Of a stretch of 64,000 bases of DNA, positions 36,989-47,111 are shown piece by piece. Source of the stretch: Corynebacterium pelargi (GTDB lineage: Bacteria > Actinomycetota > Actinomycetes > Mycobacteriales > Mycobacteriaceae); the NCBI RefSeq assembly GCF_014635485.1, contig NZ_BMCX01000005.1:105303-169302 (forward strand), read 5' to 3'. The number at the start of each line of letters is the position of its first letter. Position 1 is the stretch's first letter. Made by a program: the position numbers and the translations under genes. Below the pieces are notes generated by a model. The model was not told the DNA's origin. It did no database searches and was given only the letters and a program-made list of their open reading frames with translations.

Positions 36989-39900
36989 TTAAGGCCTCGC
37001 CACCACCTGAACATCTTTGACTTCAAGCGGTTCACCCTCGGGGATGCTTTCAAACCACACCAGCACCTCGGTGGTCTTGGGGTGCTCGCGCAGCTTCACG
37101 CTGCCGCTGCCGCCTCGGACCTCACCATCACCCAGCAACATGGCTGAGTTGAGGTTATAGGCATCTTCACCCAAATACACCCGCACCATGGTTTGTTCAT
37201 CAACGTTCACAATCACCTTGGTGGGCTCAATCGGCTGCTCAAACCTCAAGAGCACGCCACGGGCATTGCCCTGCGCCAGCCAGGTGGTAGTGGCGTCGTT
37301 ATCCACCACCGCAGGGATCTCCTCCTGCTCTCCTGCACCATCGGCCCAGGTGGCAGCCTTTTCGGCCTTAGCCAAAATGGGGATGGCCTTTTCTAGGTGC
37401 TCGCGGCTAATGGAGTTGGTATCGATGGGAGCCTTCTCATCGCGGGAACCAATCACGGCGGTGAGGTAGGCGGTACCGAGGGCGATCATCGTCACCAACG
37501 CCACCACCGCCAGGGCCACCGCGGTGCGCCCGGCGCGCGTCATGTTCTTAGAACCAAAGCCAGGCTCATTGCTGGGCTTGGGGCTTCGATCCGCAGACAC
37601 CTGGAGCTGATCGGGGCTTTGATCGGCCGTATCGGGCAGGGCCCTCAAAGCCTCGGGCAGATCGGCAGCCGGGACCTGCAAGAGTTCAGCAACAGGCTCC
37701 GGTGCTTGCTCTGCATCCACCAGTGTGCACAGCGCGGTGCGTAAACAGGATTGATCGCGTTCCACGCTTGCATCGGGCAAGACCGCCGGGAAGGCCAAGA
37801 CAGCCACACCATCGGTACTGATGCGAATGCGCGAACGATTATCCAAGCCCAAAGGCGTGTGGGCCTTCAGCTTGGCGGCCTCTGTGGCATCGCCAAGCAG
37901 CTCAAGGGCATAGGCGGCAGCAAAGGGATCTGCACCTTCTTCTGCCACCGACGCCAAGGTGGTGCCAGCAACCCAATCGGCAACCACAAGGCAGCCATTG
38001 CGATAAGAAAGCACCTCAATATTCGGAGCGATAGCCGGGTGGCGCAGCTTACCCAGCGCCCGAGTGCGACGGGAGACCTCGGCGGCAGCACCGGCGGCGG
38101 CAGCGGGGCTCAAAGGAGCCTGCGGAGCCGAACCGGAGGTATCCACAAACACCAGCGCCACTTCCCTATCGGTGGCGACCTCGCGGGCCTGCCAGAAGCG
38201 GGCCTGGCTTACAGAACCATGATCGGCCAGGAGCCTGAAACGCCCATCAGATACGCGCGCACCAGGGACCAAACGCGGGCCGCGCACCACACCTGCAGAC
38301 ATTGGCGGCGGCACCGGGGTGGCGTTAAAGGTATCGTCCAGTGCCAAAAGCTCGGGCGTCAAGGAGGTGGCCGCAGGAGCGCTCATAAGCTCCTTCTCCT
38401 TGACCTTGATAATTCTGTTCAGCCCCGGGATGCGCTGCAAAGAACCGCCGAGGCTTGCCACTTCCTGCAGGCCGGAACGCGAAAGCACAATGCCGGTAAT
38501 AGCCAGGAAGACCACGCCGACGATGGCGAGCTCGACAAGCACACCGATGCTGCCAAGCGCCTCTAAGATGCCGATGCGGCGGATCACGAAATCAAGGCCC
38601 AAAGCAATGGCCACGCCCACCAGCGAGGCGCCAAAAGCCCAAGCACTGGTGTGCACCACCGCGCGGGTGCCAAGGGAGCCGAGTTTGCGGCGCAACAGGG
38701 TGGCACCGATCATGGCGCCGGCGACGAAACCGAAACCATTGGCCGCACCAAGCAGGATCACGACCTTCGAAGGATCGGTGGCCAGCACCGGAGCAAGATA
38801 GGAAAGCAGGATCTTGGTGGTGGTGATACCGGCGATGATCAGCGTGGGCGTCCACGCCTCCTCGCGGGCATAGAACACACGCAAATGCAGCAAGACCAAG
38901 GCATAAGGCAGCAGCGTGAAGGCCGAGAAACTTAAAGTCCAACCAAGAATCGAAGCAAGCGAGGCATCGAATTCGCGGTAGGCGAATAAGCCGCGACCGA
39001 TCTGCTCACCGAAGGCGGTGAAGAACACCACGATGGGGATCAGAGCCAAGAACGTGAGCTTCGAGCCCATGACCAAGTCCTTGACCACGGCCTTATCGTC
39101 ACCATCGGCGGCATTGCGAGAAAGCCTCGGCATGATCGCCGTGAGCAAGGTGACGCCGATGATGCCATAGGGCACCTGCAATAGCAGCCAGTGCTGCTGA
39201 TAGATATTCGGCGCAGCGGCATCAGAATTTGCGGCGATGCGGGTGGTGACCACATAGCCCAATTGGGAAATGCCCACGTACACCACGATGGCCAAGGCCA
39301 TGCCACCGAATTGCTTCAAGCGGGCATCAATGCCCCACAGCGGTTTTAGGGAAACACCAGAACGCAGAATCGGCGGCAGCATAATCAGCGCCTGCACCAC
39401 CACGCCCAAGGTGGTGCCCACACCAAGCAACAGCACATGCGGGTCGGTGACGGGGCTTTGAGCCGAAGCGTCGAGCTTGCCGGGCAAGAACATATACAGT
39501 GCGAGCACCGCGAGGGTGATCACGTTATTGGCCACCGGCGCCCAAGCACCGGGCTTAAACACGCCCTTGGTGTTGAGCACCGCCATGAGCAGGGCGAAGA
39601 TGCCGTAGAAGAAAATCTGCGGCAAGAGCAGATAGGCAAAGCTGGTGGCCTGGGTCAGATTGACCTTGCTCTCGGAATCCAGCATCAACTCTGTAAGCCA
39701 GGGCGCGCCGATGACGGCCAATAACGTCACCGAGATCAGCAGCGTGGCCGCCAAGGTAAACAGCCTGCGAATGAAGGCCTCGCCGCGGTCGGGGTCTTCT
39801 TTTTCTGCACGCACCAACACCGGCACCACCAGCGAGGTGAGCACCGCGCCGAGCACGATCTCGGTGATCAAGTTCGGCAGCGTATTCGCCACATTAAACG

Positions 39901-40285
39901 CCGAAGCAATGGCACCACCCAAGGTGGCGGTAATCATCACATTGCGCAAAAAGCCCGTGATGCGCGAAAACAGTGTGGCAATCGCCATGGAACCACCGGC
40001 ACGCACCACATCGGCGTCGCTGGCTTTCTTCGAGCTAGCCTTCGGAGCCGAATCCTGCTGGCTCATCGCATGCTCGACGGCCTTGGCGTCTTGTTCACCC
40101 TCTGGGTTCGGCGCCGGCACATTGCGGACTCGCGCCGGGCGGTTGGCCGGGGTAGATAAGCGCGAATGATCCTGCTCTGGTTGAGGAGCAGGAGTCTGCT
40201 GAATCTCAGGCACCGGCGCGGGCGCGGAGGGATCGACGATGCGGTGGCGAGTACCGTTAGCACCTGAATGGGTCACGGGGTCCAT
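36989..40285 (-). CDS. murJ: Lipid II flippase MurJ fused to pseudokinase and C-terminal external domain
   Basis: 1098-aa membrane protein. After an N-terminal disordered tail (1-90), residues about 95-620 hold 14 helices of the MurJ/MviN flippase (VRAGGSMAIATLFSRITGFLRN; PYGIIGVTLLTAIMPRLSRNAA). Residues about 660-930 resemble a Ser/Thr kinase fold but lack the ATP loop, the VAIK lysine, HRD and DFG. One helix follows (TAVALAVVALVTMIALGTAYL) with a jelly-roll-like exterior domain. Mycobacterial MviN of this type is phosphorylated by PknB and then recruits FhaA. Start ATG 40285; GTG 40276 is possible. Downstream of the DUF6049 gene. Confidence 0.95.
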   Translation of the reverse strand: MDPVTHSGANGTRHRIVDPSAPAPVPEIQQTPAPQPEQDHSRLSTPANRPARVRNVPAPNPEGEQDAKAVEHAMSQQDSAPKASSKKASDADVVRAGGSMAIATLFSRITGFLRNVMITATLGGAIASAFNVANTLPNLITEIVLGAVLTSLVVPVLVRAEKEDPDRGEAFIRRLFTLAATLLISVTLLAVIGAPWLTELMLDSESKVNLTQATSFAYLLLPQIFFYGIFALLMAVLNTKGVFKPGAWAPVANNVITLAVLALYMFLPGKLDASAQSPVTDPHVLLLGVGTTLGVVVQALIMLPPILRSGVSLKPLWGIDARLKQFGGMALAIVVYVGISQLGYVVTTRIAANSDAAAPNIYQQHWLLLQVPYGIIGVTLLTAIMPRLSRNAADGDDKAVVKDLVMGSKLTFLALIPIVVFFTAFGEQIGRGLFAYREFDASLASILGWTLSFSAFTLLPYALVLLHLRVFYAREEAWTPTLIIAGITTTKILLSYLAPVLATDPSKVVILLGAANGFGFVAGAMIGATLLRRKLGSLGTRAVVHTSAWAFGASLVGVAIALGLDFVIRRIGILEALGSIGVLVELAIVGVVFLAITGIVLSRSGLQEVASLGGSLQRIPGLNRIIKVKEKELMSAPAATSLTPELLALDDTFNATPVPPPMSAGVVRGPRLVPGARVSDGRFRLLADHGSVSQARFWQAREVATDREVALVFVDTSGSAPQAPLSPAAAAGAAAEVSRRTRALGKLRHPAIAPNIEVLSYRNGCLVVADWVAGTTLASVAEEGADPFAAAYALELLGDATEAAKLKAHTPLGLDNRSRIRISTDGVAVLAFPAVLPDASVERDQSCLRTALCTLVDAEQAPEPVAELLQVPAADLPEALRALPDTADQSPDQLQVSADRSPKPSNEPGFGSKNMTRAGRTAVALAVVALVTMIALGTAYLTAVIGSRDEKAPIDTNSISREHLEKAIPILAKAEKAATWADGAGEQEEIPAVVDNDATTTWLAQGNARGVLLRFEQPIEPTKVIVNVDEQTMVRVYLGEDAYNLNSAMLLGDGEVRGGSGSVKLREHPKTTEVLVWFESIPEGEPLEVKDVQVVARP

Positions 40286-40333
40286 CCTTGAGCGTTGAGG
40301 GTTGAGGCGAAATACGTGAAGTTGCGGGCATGC

Positions 40334-42919
40334 TTAGTGCCCCTCCCCTTCCTCACGTCTGGGGCGCCGCTGCGATTTTGGATGCGCAATATAGCGAGTG
40401 CTTTGGGCATAGCGCTGCGGCGGCCTCGGAGCACGCTTGGACGCATCAAAGCGCTGCACGCGCCGCTTAGCACGGCGCCTACGAATAACACCAAGGAAGA
40501 CCAAGCCCACCAGCGCCAACATAATCAGCACCGTGGAAAGCTTCGAGCCAATGATCCCCGAGCGAGTTTGCACACCAATGGTCACAGGATTGGAAATGGC
40601 AGCACCAGAAGGTGTGGCCAACCACAGGTCAATATCGGTTCGCCCTGAATCCGTGGGCAAAGTGGCCGTCATTTGGGCGGTAATAGAACCCTTTGCGGGG
40701 ATGAGCAGGCGCTCTTCGACGTTAATGCTCGCCCCCTTGGGCGCATCATAAAGAATCCGCGCATCCACCGGCAGCGGCAGACCATTGCGCGCGGCAATCA
40801 ATAAGGGAGAAGAATCAGACCAGCGCGTATAGACATTGCCAGGCGGCAAGAGCGTGACCGAGGAACGAAGCTCGGTCAGCGTTTCGCGGTTCTGGTTCAA
40901 CAGCGCATTCTCGCGCTGCACCGTTTGATCAAAGGTGGCAATGGAACCGCGACCATTCGAGCTCAACGCACGCAACACATCCATACGCAGCGGAACCGTA
41001 AAGCTATACGGCCCAATGGCTACCGCCGGATCGGGAACCATGAGCTGGGTGAGGTCATCAATATAATCGGCCTGCTGGCGAGCGCGACTGATCTCGGTAT
41101 CCGAAATCACCGTCGGATCATCAAAGGGTGCACCAAAACCTGGGGGTTCGGGCATCGGTTGTGCTTCTAACTCTTGAGCCACATCCGGGTCCAAGGCCAC
41201 ATAGCGATCCAGGGTGATGCTTTCAGCATCGCCGCGTTCAACCAATTCACCCACGGTATTCAGCAGCGTCTTCGGGCTCGAAGCATTGATCGGCAGCATC
41301 ACCAAGACTGGATCCTCGCTGCGCTGTGCCTCAAACTCAATGGCCGCACTGGCAGTGGCCAGCCGCGCCGGGCCTGCATCGAGGCGCGCATCAAAGCGGG
41401 TGTTGTAGTTGCTATACCCCTTGGTTTCTGGGGTCGCGGAGGCGTCGGCAAGCAAAGCGGCTAAAGAGCCGGGATAGGTCTTGGCCCAAATATTCGGACC
41501 AAGCAGCGCCGTATCGCCACTTCGCGGAGCAGTCCAAATGGTGTTATCGGCCATGAGCACTCGCACGGGCTGCTGCGGGCGGGGCGGCACGTTGGAAGGA
41601 GCCTGCGTTCGGGTTTGCTCAAGGGCGGAATCGGAGGTGTTTTCCGGCTCCGGAGCAGGGTTTTGTTCGCCCTGATCAAACCACGCCTTACCTAAAGGAT
41701 CCAGCGTGCTCGATTGCGGGATCGAAGCCTTATAGGCCCACCCCATGCTGCTGACGCTCGGCGGGCTGATATAGCCCTTACCCGGCACCACCACATTGTC
41801 CAGCGGCTCGCTGCCGAGCACATTGCTTAAGGTGATCTGGCCGCGCTGCAAAGCCTCGCGCATCAACCACTCATTATTGGTGGCCTGCACCGCATCAAGA
41901 TCAGCATTGGCCCAGGGCAAGGCCACGGTGCAACTGCGCCCGGCAAGCTCGCGCAAATGGTTCAGCCACTGTGCGGCAATCTCCTGGCCGGTGCCCTCGG
42001 TGCTCTGAATATCCGTGCCGCCGCTGCCCCAAGAATCGCGAAGGCGCTGCTTTTGGCTCACCACGCTGGGACGTTCCTGGGCCACCTTATAGCCCTGGGA
42101 CATGCGCGCTGCGGTGCGCACCAATTCCGGGTCGATACCAAGGCAGGTGCCCTGAGCCGCCTGAGGATACGCCGTGGCGAAGGCATCAAAGTCATTCAGC
42201 GTTTGGCCAAGGTGCCCGCCGGGGCCGAAGTTATGGGCAAGATCCTCAGACTGCAACAGCAGTTCCGAAGGCTCGGGGGCATCGCCGGTTTCGCCACCGA
42301 CTGCATCAATGGGGGCACTTAAAGGCACCAACACCGAAAGCGGGGTGCGTTCTTGTTCTTCTTCATCGCCGCTGCGCACAGCGCTTAGGAAGCGCTGGGT
42401 GCTGACAATGCCTTCGCTGCTTGATTCCAAGGCCACCATCACCGGATACACCCCGGCAGATTTCAGTCTCAGGCCATCGCGCTGCTCGGAGGTAGCGACT
42501 TCAAGGGAAATCTCCTTGGCTTCGCCCGGCCGTATCACGCCGTTGAGTTTGACGGGCGTTGCCCGATAGGGATAGGCCGAGGGATCAGCGGCTAAAACCT
42601 CGCGGCTTTGCCCAAGGGAATCCTCGCTATCGGCGTGGGCGATGAGGATGCGCAGATTATCGGCGTTGAGTGACTCATCGGAATCGTTGATGACCCGGGC
42701 GCGCAGCGACAGTGGACTCCCCAGCTCCACAGAGGTGGGCACTTGGGTCAGTTCAATGCGAAGATCGCCCTCGGCATCAATCTCGCGAACATTCGGGTTG
42801 ATCCAGCGTTCGCGGGTGCTTTGGGCAGAAGGCGATACGGGAAGACCCTCGCCGAAGGCTGTATCGGGCATGCCAAGGACACCGACGAGCAAACCAACGG
42901 CCACGCCGGTGCTGAGCAT
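40334..42919 (-). CDS. DUF6049 large membrane-anchored exported protein
   Basis: 861-aa protein with an N-terminal signal/anchor (STGVAVGLLVGVLGMP), a large extracytoplasmic part containing Ig-like beta-rich sections (TQVPTSVELGSPLSLRARVIND; NVEERLLIPAKGSITAQMTATLP), one C-terminal helix (STVLIMLALVGLVFLGVI) and a basic tail RRRRAKRRVQRF. The family sits between nudix and murJ genes in actinobacteria (Rv3909-like). Function is unknown; co-location with murJ suggests a wall role. 8 bp behind the nudix stop. Confidence 0.88.
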   Translation of the reverse strand: MLSTGVAVGLLVGVLGMPDTAFGEGLPVSPSAQSTRERWINPNVREIDAEGDLRIELTQVPTSVELGSPLSLRARVINDSDESLNADNLRILIAHADSEDSLGQSREVLAADPSAYPYRATPVKLNGVIRPGEAKEISLEVATSEQRDGLRLKSAGVYPVMVALESSSEGIVSTQRFLSAVRSGDEEEQERTPLSVLVPLSAPIDAVGGETGDAPEPSELLLQSEDLAHNFGPGGHLGQTLNDFDAFATAYPQAAQGTCLGIDPELVRTAARMSQGYKVAQERPSVVSQKQRLRDSWGSGGTDIQSTEGTGQEIAAQWLNHLRELAGRSCTVALPWANADLDAVQATNNEWLMREALQRGQITLSNVLGSEPLDNVVVPGKGYISPPSVSSMGWAYKASIPQSSTLDPLGKAWFDQGEQNPAPEPENTSDSALEQTRTQAPSNVPPRPQQPVRVLMADNTIWTAPRSGDTALLGPNIWAKTYPGSLAALLADASATPETKGYSNYNTRFDARLDAGPARLATASAAIEFEAQRSEDPVLVMLPINASSPKTLLNTVGELVERGDAESITLDRYVALDPDVAQELEAQPMPEPPGFGAPFDDPTVISDTEISRARQQADYIDDLTQLMVPDPAVAIGPYSFTVPLRMDVLRALSSNGRGSIATFDQTVQRENALLNQNRETLTELRSSVTLLPPGNVYTRWSDSSPLLIAARNGLPLPVDARILYDAPKGASINVEERLLIPAKGSITAQMTATLPTDSGRTDIDLWLATPSGAAISNPVTIGVQTRSGIIGSKLSTVLIMLALVGLVFLGVIRRRRAKRRVQRFDASKRAPRPPQRYAQSTRYIAHPKSQRRPRREEGEGH

Positions 42920-42927
42920 TCGACGGC

Positions 42928-43659
42928 TTAACGTGGCGTGACCCTCCCTTCGGCGCGTTCTGCACGGGCGTATTCAGGCAAGAGGTTATAGGCCACCCGT
43001 GCGAGTTTGCGTTCATCAGCGTAGGCGAAATGCTCGCTGAGCTTATTGGCGGGAATCCAAGCAACCTCGGTCACTTCCGGATCTTCGTCGTTTAGGTCTC
43101 CGTCGACAAAGCGCAAGAGATGATGGTGCACGGTTTTATGGATCCGCACGCCCTCGGAAACGAACCAATAATCAATCACACCGAGCTCGGCAAAGACCTC
43201 GCCGTGCACGCCCGTTTCTTCCCACACCTCACGTTCTGCGGTGGCGGCTTTATCTTCGCCCGGCTCCACATGCCCCTTGGGCATGGACCAGAGGATGCGC
43301 CCACGGCGATCCAACCTGCCAATGAGGGCAACATAAATCTTGGAAAGGTCCACATTGCCATCGGCATCCACTGCCTCGGCTAAACCAGAGACGAGCAAAC
43401 CGCCCGCTGAAGTCTCATCGCGGGTGGGCATGGAGCTGTTATGTGCCCCACGGTTGTTGTTGCTTCTCCGCTGCTTGCGCCCGGAGCCCCCCGCCCGGCT
43501 GCGGGCACGCCGAGAAGCGCCGCCACCTTCACTATTTTGGTGGCCGCGCTGCTGTTGTGCCTGGGCACCGCGCTTCTTCGAGCGCCCCCGTCGCCTGCGC
43601 CTGCGGGGATGCTTCGAGGGTTGCGAGGAACCACCTGAGGCGGTCTCGTTTTCATCCAT
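42928..43659 (-). CDS. NUDIX hydrolase with long basic N-terminus
   Basis: 243-aa protein. Residues 1-75 are Arg/Lys/Gln-rich and disordered ([20 protein letters not shown]). The NUDIX domain follows, with the box [22 protein letters not shown] complete, giving pyrophosphohydrolase activity. The substrate is not readable; the homologous Rv3908-type proteins are related to MutT. The basic tail may bind nucleic acid. First gene of the minus-strand nudix-DUF6049-murJ group; divergent from pcnA. Confidence 0.92.
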   Translation of the reverse strand: MDENETASGGSSQPSKHPRRRRRRGRSKKRGAQAQQQRGHQNSEGGGASRRARSRAGGSGRKQRRSNNNRGAHNSSMPTRDETSAGGLLVSGLAEAVDADGNVDLSKIYVALIGRLDRRGRILWSMPKGHVEPGEDKAATAEREVWEETGVHGEVFAELGVIDYWFVSEGVRIHKTVHHHLLRFVDGDLNDEDPEVTEVAWIPANKLSEHFAYADERKLARVAYNLLPEYARAERAEGRVTPR

Positions 43660-43679
43660 CCCGCTGATCGTAACCGCTA

Positions 43680-43724
43680 GCGCCCTGAAACGGTATAAGC
43701 CAGGGCGCGTCGAGAATGTAGAAT
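43680..43724 (+). promoter_or_regulatory. Candidate leaderless promoter of pcnA with inverted repeat
   Basis: TAGAAT (43719-43724) lies 7 nt before the ATG at 43732, consistent with a leaderless start. GCGCCCTG / CAGGGCGC arms (43680-43687 and 43701-43708) enclose the -35 region. Confidence 0.5.
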
Positions 43725-43731
43725 CTTGCTA

Positions 43732-45168
43732 ATGATGACGTCACGCAACGCAACTTTGCTGCTGCAGGGGCAAAAGGAAATAGCCAAACTTCAACCGGTG
43801 CTACGCCCGCTGGCGCAAGCATTTCGGGATCGGGGCTACTCCTTATACCTTGTGGGAGGCTCCGTGCGCGACGCACTCCTTGGCCGCCTAGGCCACGACC
43901 TCGACTTCACCACAGAGGCCCGCCCGGAACAGGTACAGGAAATTCTCCAAGCTCTTAGCCCCAGTGTGTGGGATACGGGCATTGATTTCGGCACCATCTC
44001 TGCAGAAATGCAGGGCATGCAAATTGAGATCACCACCTTCCGCGCCGATAGCTATGATGGCCAATCGCGCAATCCTGAGGTGCAATATGGCGATCGCCTA
44101 GAAGATGACCTGATCCGCCGAGACTTTCGGGTCAATGCCATGGCCTTAGAGCTCGATGTGGAAGCGGAGCCGGTCTTTCATGATCCCCTCGGTGGTTTAG
44201 AGGATTTAGAACGCCGCGTCATCGACACCCCTGCCGCCCCCGAGCTGAGCTTTCACGACGATCCCCTACGCATGCTGCGGGCAGCGCGCTTTGTGTCGCA
44301 ACTGGAATTCTCCCTAGCCCCGCGTGTGCACAAGGCGATGGAAGAAATGGCCGGGCAGATCGAGCGCATCTCCGCTGAGCGCGTGCAAATGGAATTGGAC
44401 AAGCTCATGCTCGGCCAGGCGCCTTGGGATGGCATCCGCGTGATGGTCGATACCGGTCTAGCCGATGTGGTGTATCCGGAGATTTCGGCGCTTCGGCTTA
44501 CCCAAGACGAACACCGCCAGCACAAGGATGTGTATGAGCACTCGCTGACGGTGCTGCGCCAGGCGGTGGAATTAGAAGAGAATCCCGATCTGGTATTGCG
44601 CTGGGCGGCACTCACTCACGATATTGGTAAGCCCGCTACCAGGGAGTTTCATGAAAACGGCCGGGTGAGCTTCCACCAACATGAGGTTGTGGGCGCCAAG
44701 ATGGTGCGCAAGCGCATGCGCAAACTGAAATACTCTAAGCAGATGGTCAAGGACGTGTCCCAGCTTGTGTTCTTGCATATGCGCTTCCACGGCTTTAGCG
44801 AGGATTCCTGGACCGATTCCGCAGTGCGCAGGTACGTCAATGACGCAGGCGATCAGCTTGAGCAATTGAACACCCTGGTGCGTGCGGATGTGACCACGCG
44901 CAACCGCAAGAAGGCCCAGAGGCTTCGGCGTCTATTTGATCTTTTTGCCGAGCGCATTGAAGACCTTGCCGCCAAAGAAGACCTGGCTAAGGTGCGCCCG
45001 GCGCTCGATGGCAATGCAATTATGGAATTATTAGGCCTTCAGCCAGGCCCCGAGGTTGGTCAGGCTTGGCAGTACCTCAAGGAGCTTCGTTTAGAGCGCG
45101 GCCCGATGGAAACCGAAGAAGCTGAAGCAGCACTGCAAGCGTGGTGGAAAGAAAGGCAGGAAGCATGA
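43732..45168 (+). CDS. pcnA: CCA tRNA nucleotidyltransferase
   Basis: tRNA 3'-CCA-adding enzyme (478 aa). The N-terminal nucleotidyltransferase motif YLVGGSVRDALLGR..HDLDFTT is intact, with FRVNAMAL; the HD-domain region (LTHDIGKP) follows at about residue 300. Actinobacterial PcnA often fuses these two parts. The tRNAs in this window lack encoded CCA, so the enzyme is needed. Start at ATG 43732 (or 43735); no ribosome site is seen, and the -10 spacing suggests leaderless translation. Overlaps yqgE by four bases. Confidence 0.94.
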   Translation: MMTSRNATLLLQGQKEIAKLQPVLRPLAQAFRDRGYSLYLVGGSVRDALLGRLGHDLDFTTEARPEQVQEILQALSPSVWDTGIDFGTISAEMQGMQIEITTFRADSYDGQSRNPEVQYGDRLEDDLIRRDFRVNAMALELDVEAEPVFHDPLGGLEDLERRVIDTPAAPELSFHDDPLRMLRAARFVSQLEFSLAPRVHKAMEEMAGQIERISAERVQMELDKLMLGQAPWDGIRVMVDTGLADVVYPEISALRLTQDEHRQHKDVYEHSLTVLRQAVELEENPDLVLRWAALTHDIGKPATREFHENGRVSFHQHEVVGAKMVRKRMRKLKYSKQMVKDVSQLVFLHMRFHGFSEDSWTDSAVRRYVNDAGDQLEQLNTLVRADVTTRNRKKAQRLRRLFDLFAERIEDLAAKEDLAKVRPALDGNAIMELLGLQPGPEVGQAWQYLKELRLERGPMETEEAEAALQAWWKERQEA

Positions 45169-45770
45169 ACCTCTTTGGAGAACGGCTCTTCCAAGCCCTT
45201 GAACAGGCAGCCCCAGAACCCGGCATGTTGCTGGTGGCCGACCCCCTCGGCCTAGAGGGCAGCTTTTTTCACCGCAGCATCTTATTGCTCTTGGAGCACT
45301 CCGAGACGCACTCCATGGCCGTGATTTTGAATCAACGTTCCGATGTGGCGGTGTTTAATGTGCTGCCCGCATGGGCGCCGTTGGCTTCTAAACCCCCGGC
45401 GGTGTTTATCGGCGGTGCCCATGAGCAGCGTGCGGTCTCTGCTTTGGGCATTTTGGCTAAGGATAAAGTGCGCGAGGAGCATCCGGATATGCTGCGCGTT
45501 GCCAATCGCATCGTGCGCATCGCCATGAGCGAAGATCCAGGCGAAGTAGCGGAGCTATTAGAAGGCGTTCGTATTTTCCAAGGCCTGCAATTTTGGGGCC
45601 CTGGAGAATTGGAAGAAGAAATTGCCAGCGGCGATTGGTACGTCACCCCCGCGCTGCCCTCGGATATTCTCACCCCTGGCAATCAAGACCTTTGGGTAAA
45701 TGTGCTGCGCCGCCAGCCCATGCCCTTGCCACTGTTTGCCACCTACCCAAGTGAGATTGACGATAACTAA
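45165..45770 (+). CDS. YqgE/AlgH family protein
   Basis: 201-aa protein of the DUF179/YqgE family. Family features: PGMLLVADPLGLEGSFFHRSILLLLEHS and SMAVILNQRS near the N-terminus, and FIGGAHEQRAVSALG. The fold is known but the biochemical role is not established. The start at ATG 45165 overlaps the pcnA stop (ATGA), with GGCAGGAAG upstream. Convergent with the gene at 45784. Confidence 0.92.
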   Translation: MNLFGERLFQALEQAAPEPGMLLVADPLGLEGSFFHRSILLLLEHSETHSMAVILNQRSDVAVFNVLPAWAPLASKPPAVFIGGAHEQRAVSALGILAKDKVREEHPDMLRVANRIVRIAMSEDPGEVAELLEGVRIFQGLQFWGPGELEEEIASGDWYVTPALPSDILTPGNQDLWVNVLRRQPMPLPLFATYPSEIDDN

Positions 45771-45783
45771 GAAGGTCTAGGCC

Positions 45784-46083
45784 TTAGGATCCAAGCTTGG
45801 CTTCGGCTTCTGCCCATAACGCCTGGAAGCTTGCTGCGTCGAGATGCTCGGCCTGGATGCCGTCGTATTGCTCGTAGGTATCGGGGTGGGGTACTTCCTG
45901 CATGGGTGGGGTGGCTTCGCCTTTGATCTGCGTGCCGTGGACGCTGCCGCGGATAACGCCTTGGGGGTCGAGCTCAATCATGCGGTGCATGCGGCAGGTG
46001 TGAGGCCCGATGGGTTCTAGTTCTGCAATGTGGATGCTTTGGCCTACCCCAGGGATGGTGAAGGTGGTGCGTACGTAGAGCAA
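45784..46083 (-). CDS. Hypothetical protein, possibly DUF6881-like
   Basis: 99-aa soluble protein. It starts MLYVRTTFTIPGVGQSIHIAELEP and ends with DAASFQALWAEAEAKLGS. The overall pattern (N-terminal strands, then GTQIKGEATPPMQEVPHP and an F-x-A-x-W near the end) recalls DUF6881, but I cannot confirm it. Function unknown. 13 bp behind the symporter stop on the same strand. Confidence 0.72.
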   Translation of the reverse strand: MLYVRTTFTIPGVGQSIHIAELEPIGPHTCRMHRMIELDPQGVIRGSVHGTQIKGEATPPMQEVPHPDTYEQYDGIQAEHLDAASFQALWAEAEAKLGS

Positions 46084-46096
46084 TGCTGCGCCCTTT

Positions 46097-47053
46097 CTAG
46101 CGTTTTTGGGAATGGAGGTGCTGGGCGTACCAGGAGCACATGATCAATTGCACCTGGTGGAAGATCATGAGCGGCAAAATCAGCAGCGAAAGCTGCGCAC
46201 CGCCGAAGATCACCGCCGCCATGGGAAGCCCAGATGCGAGGGATTTTTTAGAACCGCAAAATTGTATAGCGATACGATCGCCTCGCCCAAAATGAAGTTT
46301 TTTCGCCACGAGCTTGCTCAACCACAGCATCAGGGCAACAATCGCGGCAGAGAGCACGATCAGGGCGATGATCTGCATTGCGCCGATGCTGGCCCAAATA
46401 CCGGCCACCATGCCCTGAGAAAAGGCCGAATACACCACCATGGTAATTGAGCCGCGGTCGACCACCTTGGTGCCTTTGGTGGCAGCTACTGCCCCAACAA
46501 TGGGTCTGAGCAATTGGCCGAGCACGAAGGGCAACAGTAGTTGGGTGGCGATTTTGATAAAGACGCTGGTATCGACGTGCACCGAGCCGTCGTGGGTCAT
46601 CAGCGCCATCACCAAGATTGGTGTGAGGAAGACCCCGAGCATGTTGGAAAGTGAGGCGCTGACGATGGCGCCTGCGACATTGCCCTTTGCAATGGAGGTA
46701 AAGGCCACCGAGGATTGCACGGTGGAGGGCACCAGGGTCAGATACATCAGCCCCATGGCGATGCCGGCGCCGAACCAGGAGCCTAGGGGTTGGAGTGCTA
46801 TGCCGATGAGAGGGAAGAGCACAAAGGTAAATGCCAAGATGGTGAGGTGCAAGCGCCAATGTTTCAGGCCTTCGAGAGCCTCACGGGTAGAGAGCCTGGC
46901 GCCGTATAGGAAAAACAGCGCTGCGATGGCGATATCTGTGGCGTAGCGGAACCACTCGGCGGCCTGCCCGCGCACAGGAAAGACGATGGCGAGCAAGACC
47001 GCCGAGAGGATCAGCACGATCAGCGGGTCGATGGAGATTCGGCGCATGCCCAA
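46097..47053 (-). CDS. Bile acid:sodium symporter family protein (BASS)
   Basis: 318-aa membrane protein with about ten helices of the BASS/YfeH type. Recognisable parts are the N-terminal helices (LILSAVLLAIVFPVRG), FFLYGARLSTREALEG, GLMYLTLVPSTVQSSVAFT (ion-binding loop) and FCGSKKSLASGLPMA. Sodium-coupled uptake of an organic anion is the family role; the substrate is unknown. It is followed by the DUF6881-like gene. Confidence 0.92.
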   Translation of the reverse strand: MGMRRISIDPLIVLILSAVLLAIVFPVRGQAAEWFRYATDIAIAALFFLYGARLSTREALEGLKHWRLHLTILAFTFVLFPLIGIALQPLGSWFGAGIAMGLMYLTLVPSTVQSSVAFTSIAKGNVAGAIVSASLSNMLGVFLTPILVMALMTHDGSVHVDTSVFIKIATQLLLPFVLGQLLRPIVGAVAATKGTKVVDRGSITMVVYSAFSQGMVAGIWASIGAMQIIALIVLSAAIVALMLWLSKLVAKKLHFGRGDRIAIQFCGSKKSLASGLPMAAVIFGGAQLSLLILPLMIFHQVQLIMCSWYAQHLHSQKR

Positions 47054-47111
47054 AGCCTAGTCGCCGGGGCTAGTGCAAGCTCCTATGGTGCCCGCTGCTG
47101 AGCTCCCCGCC

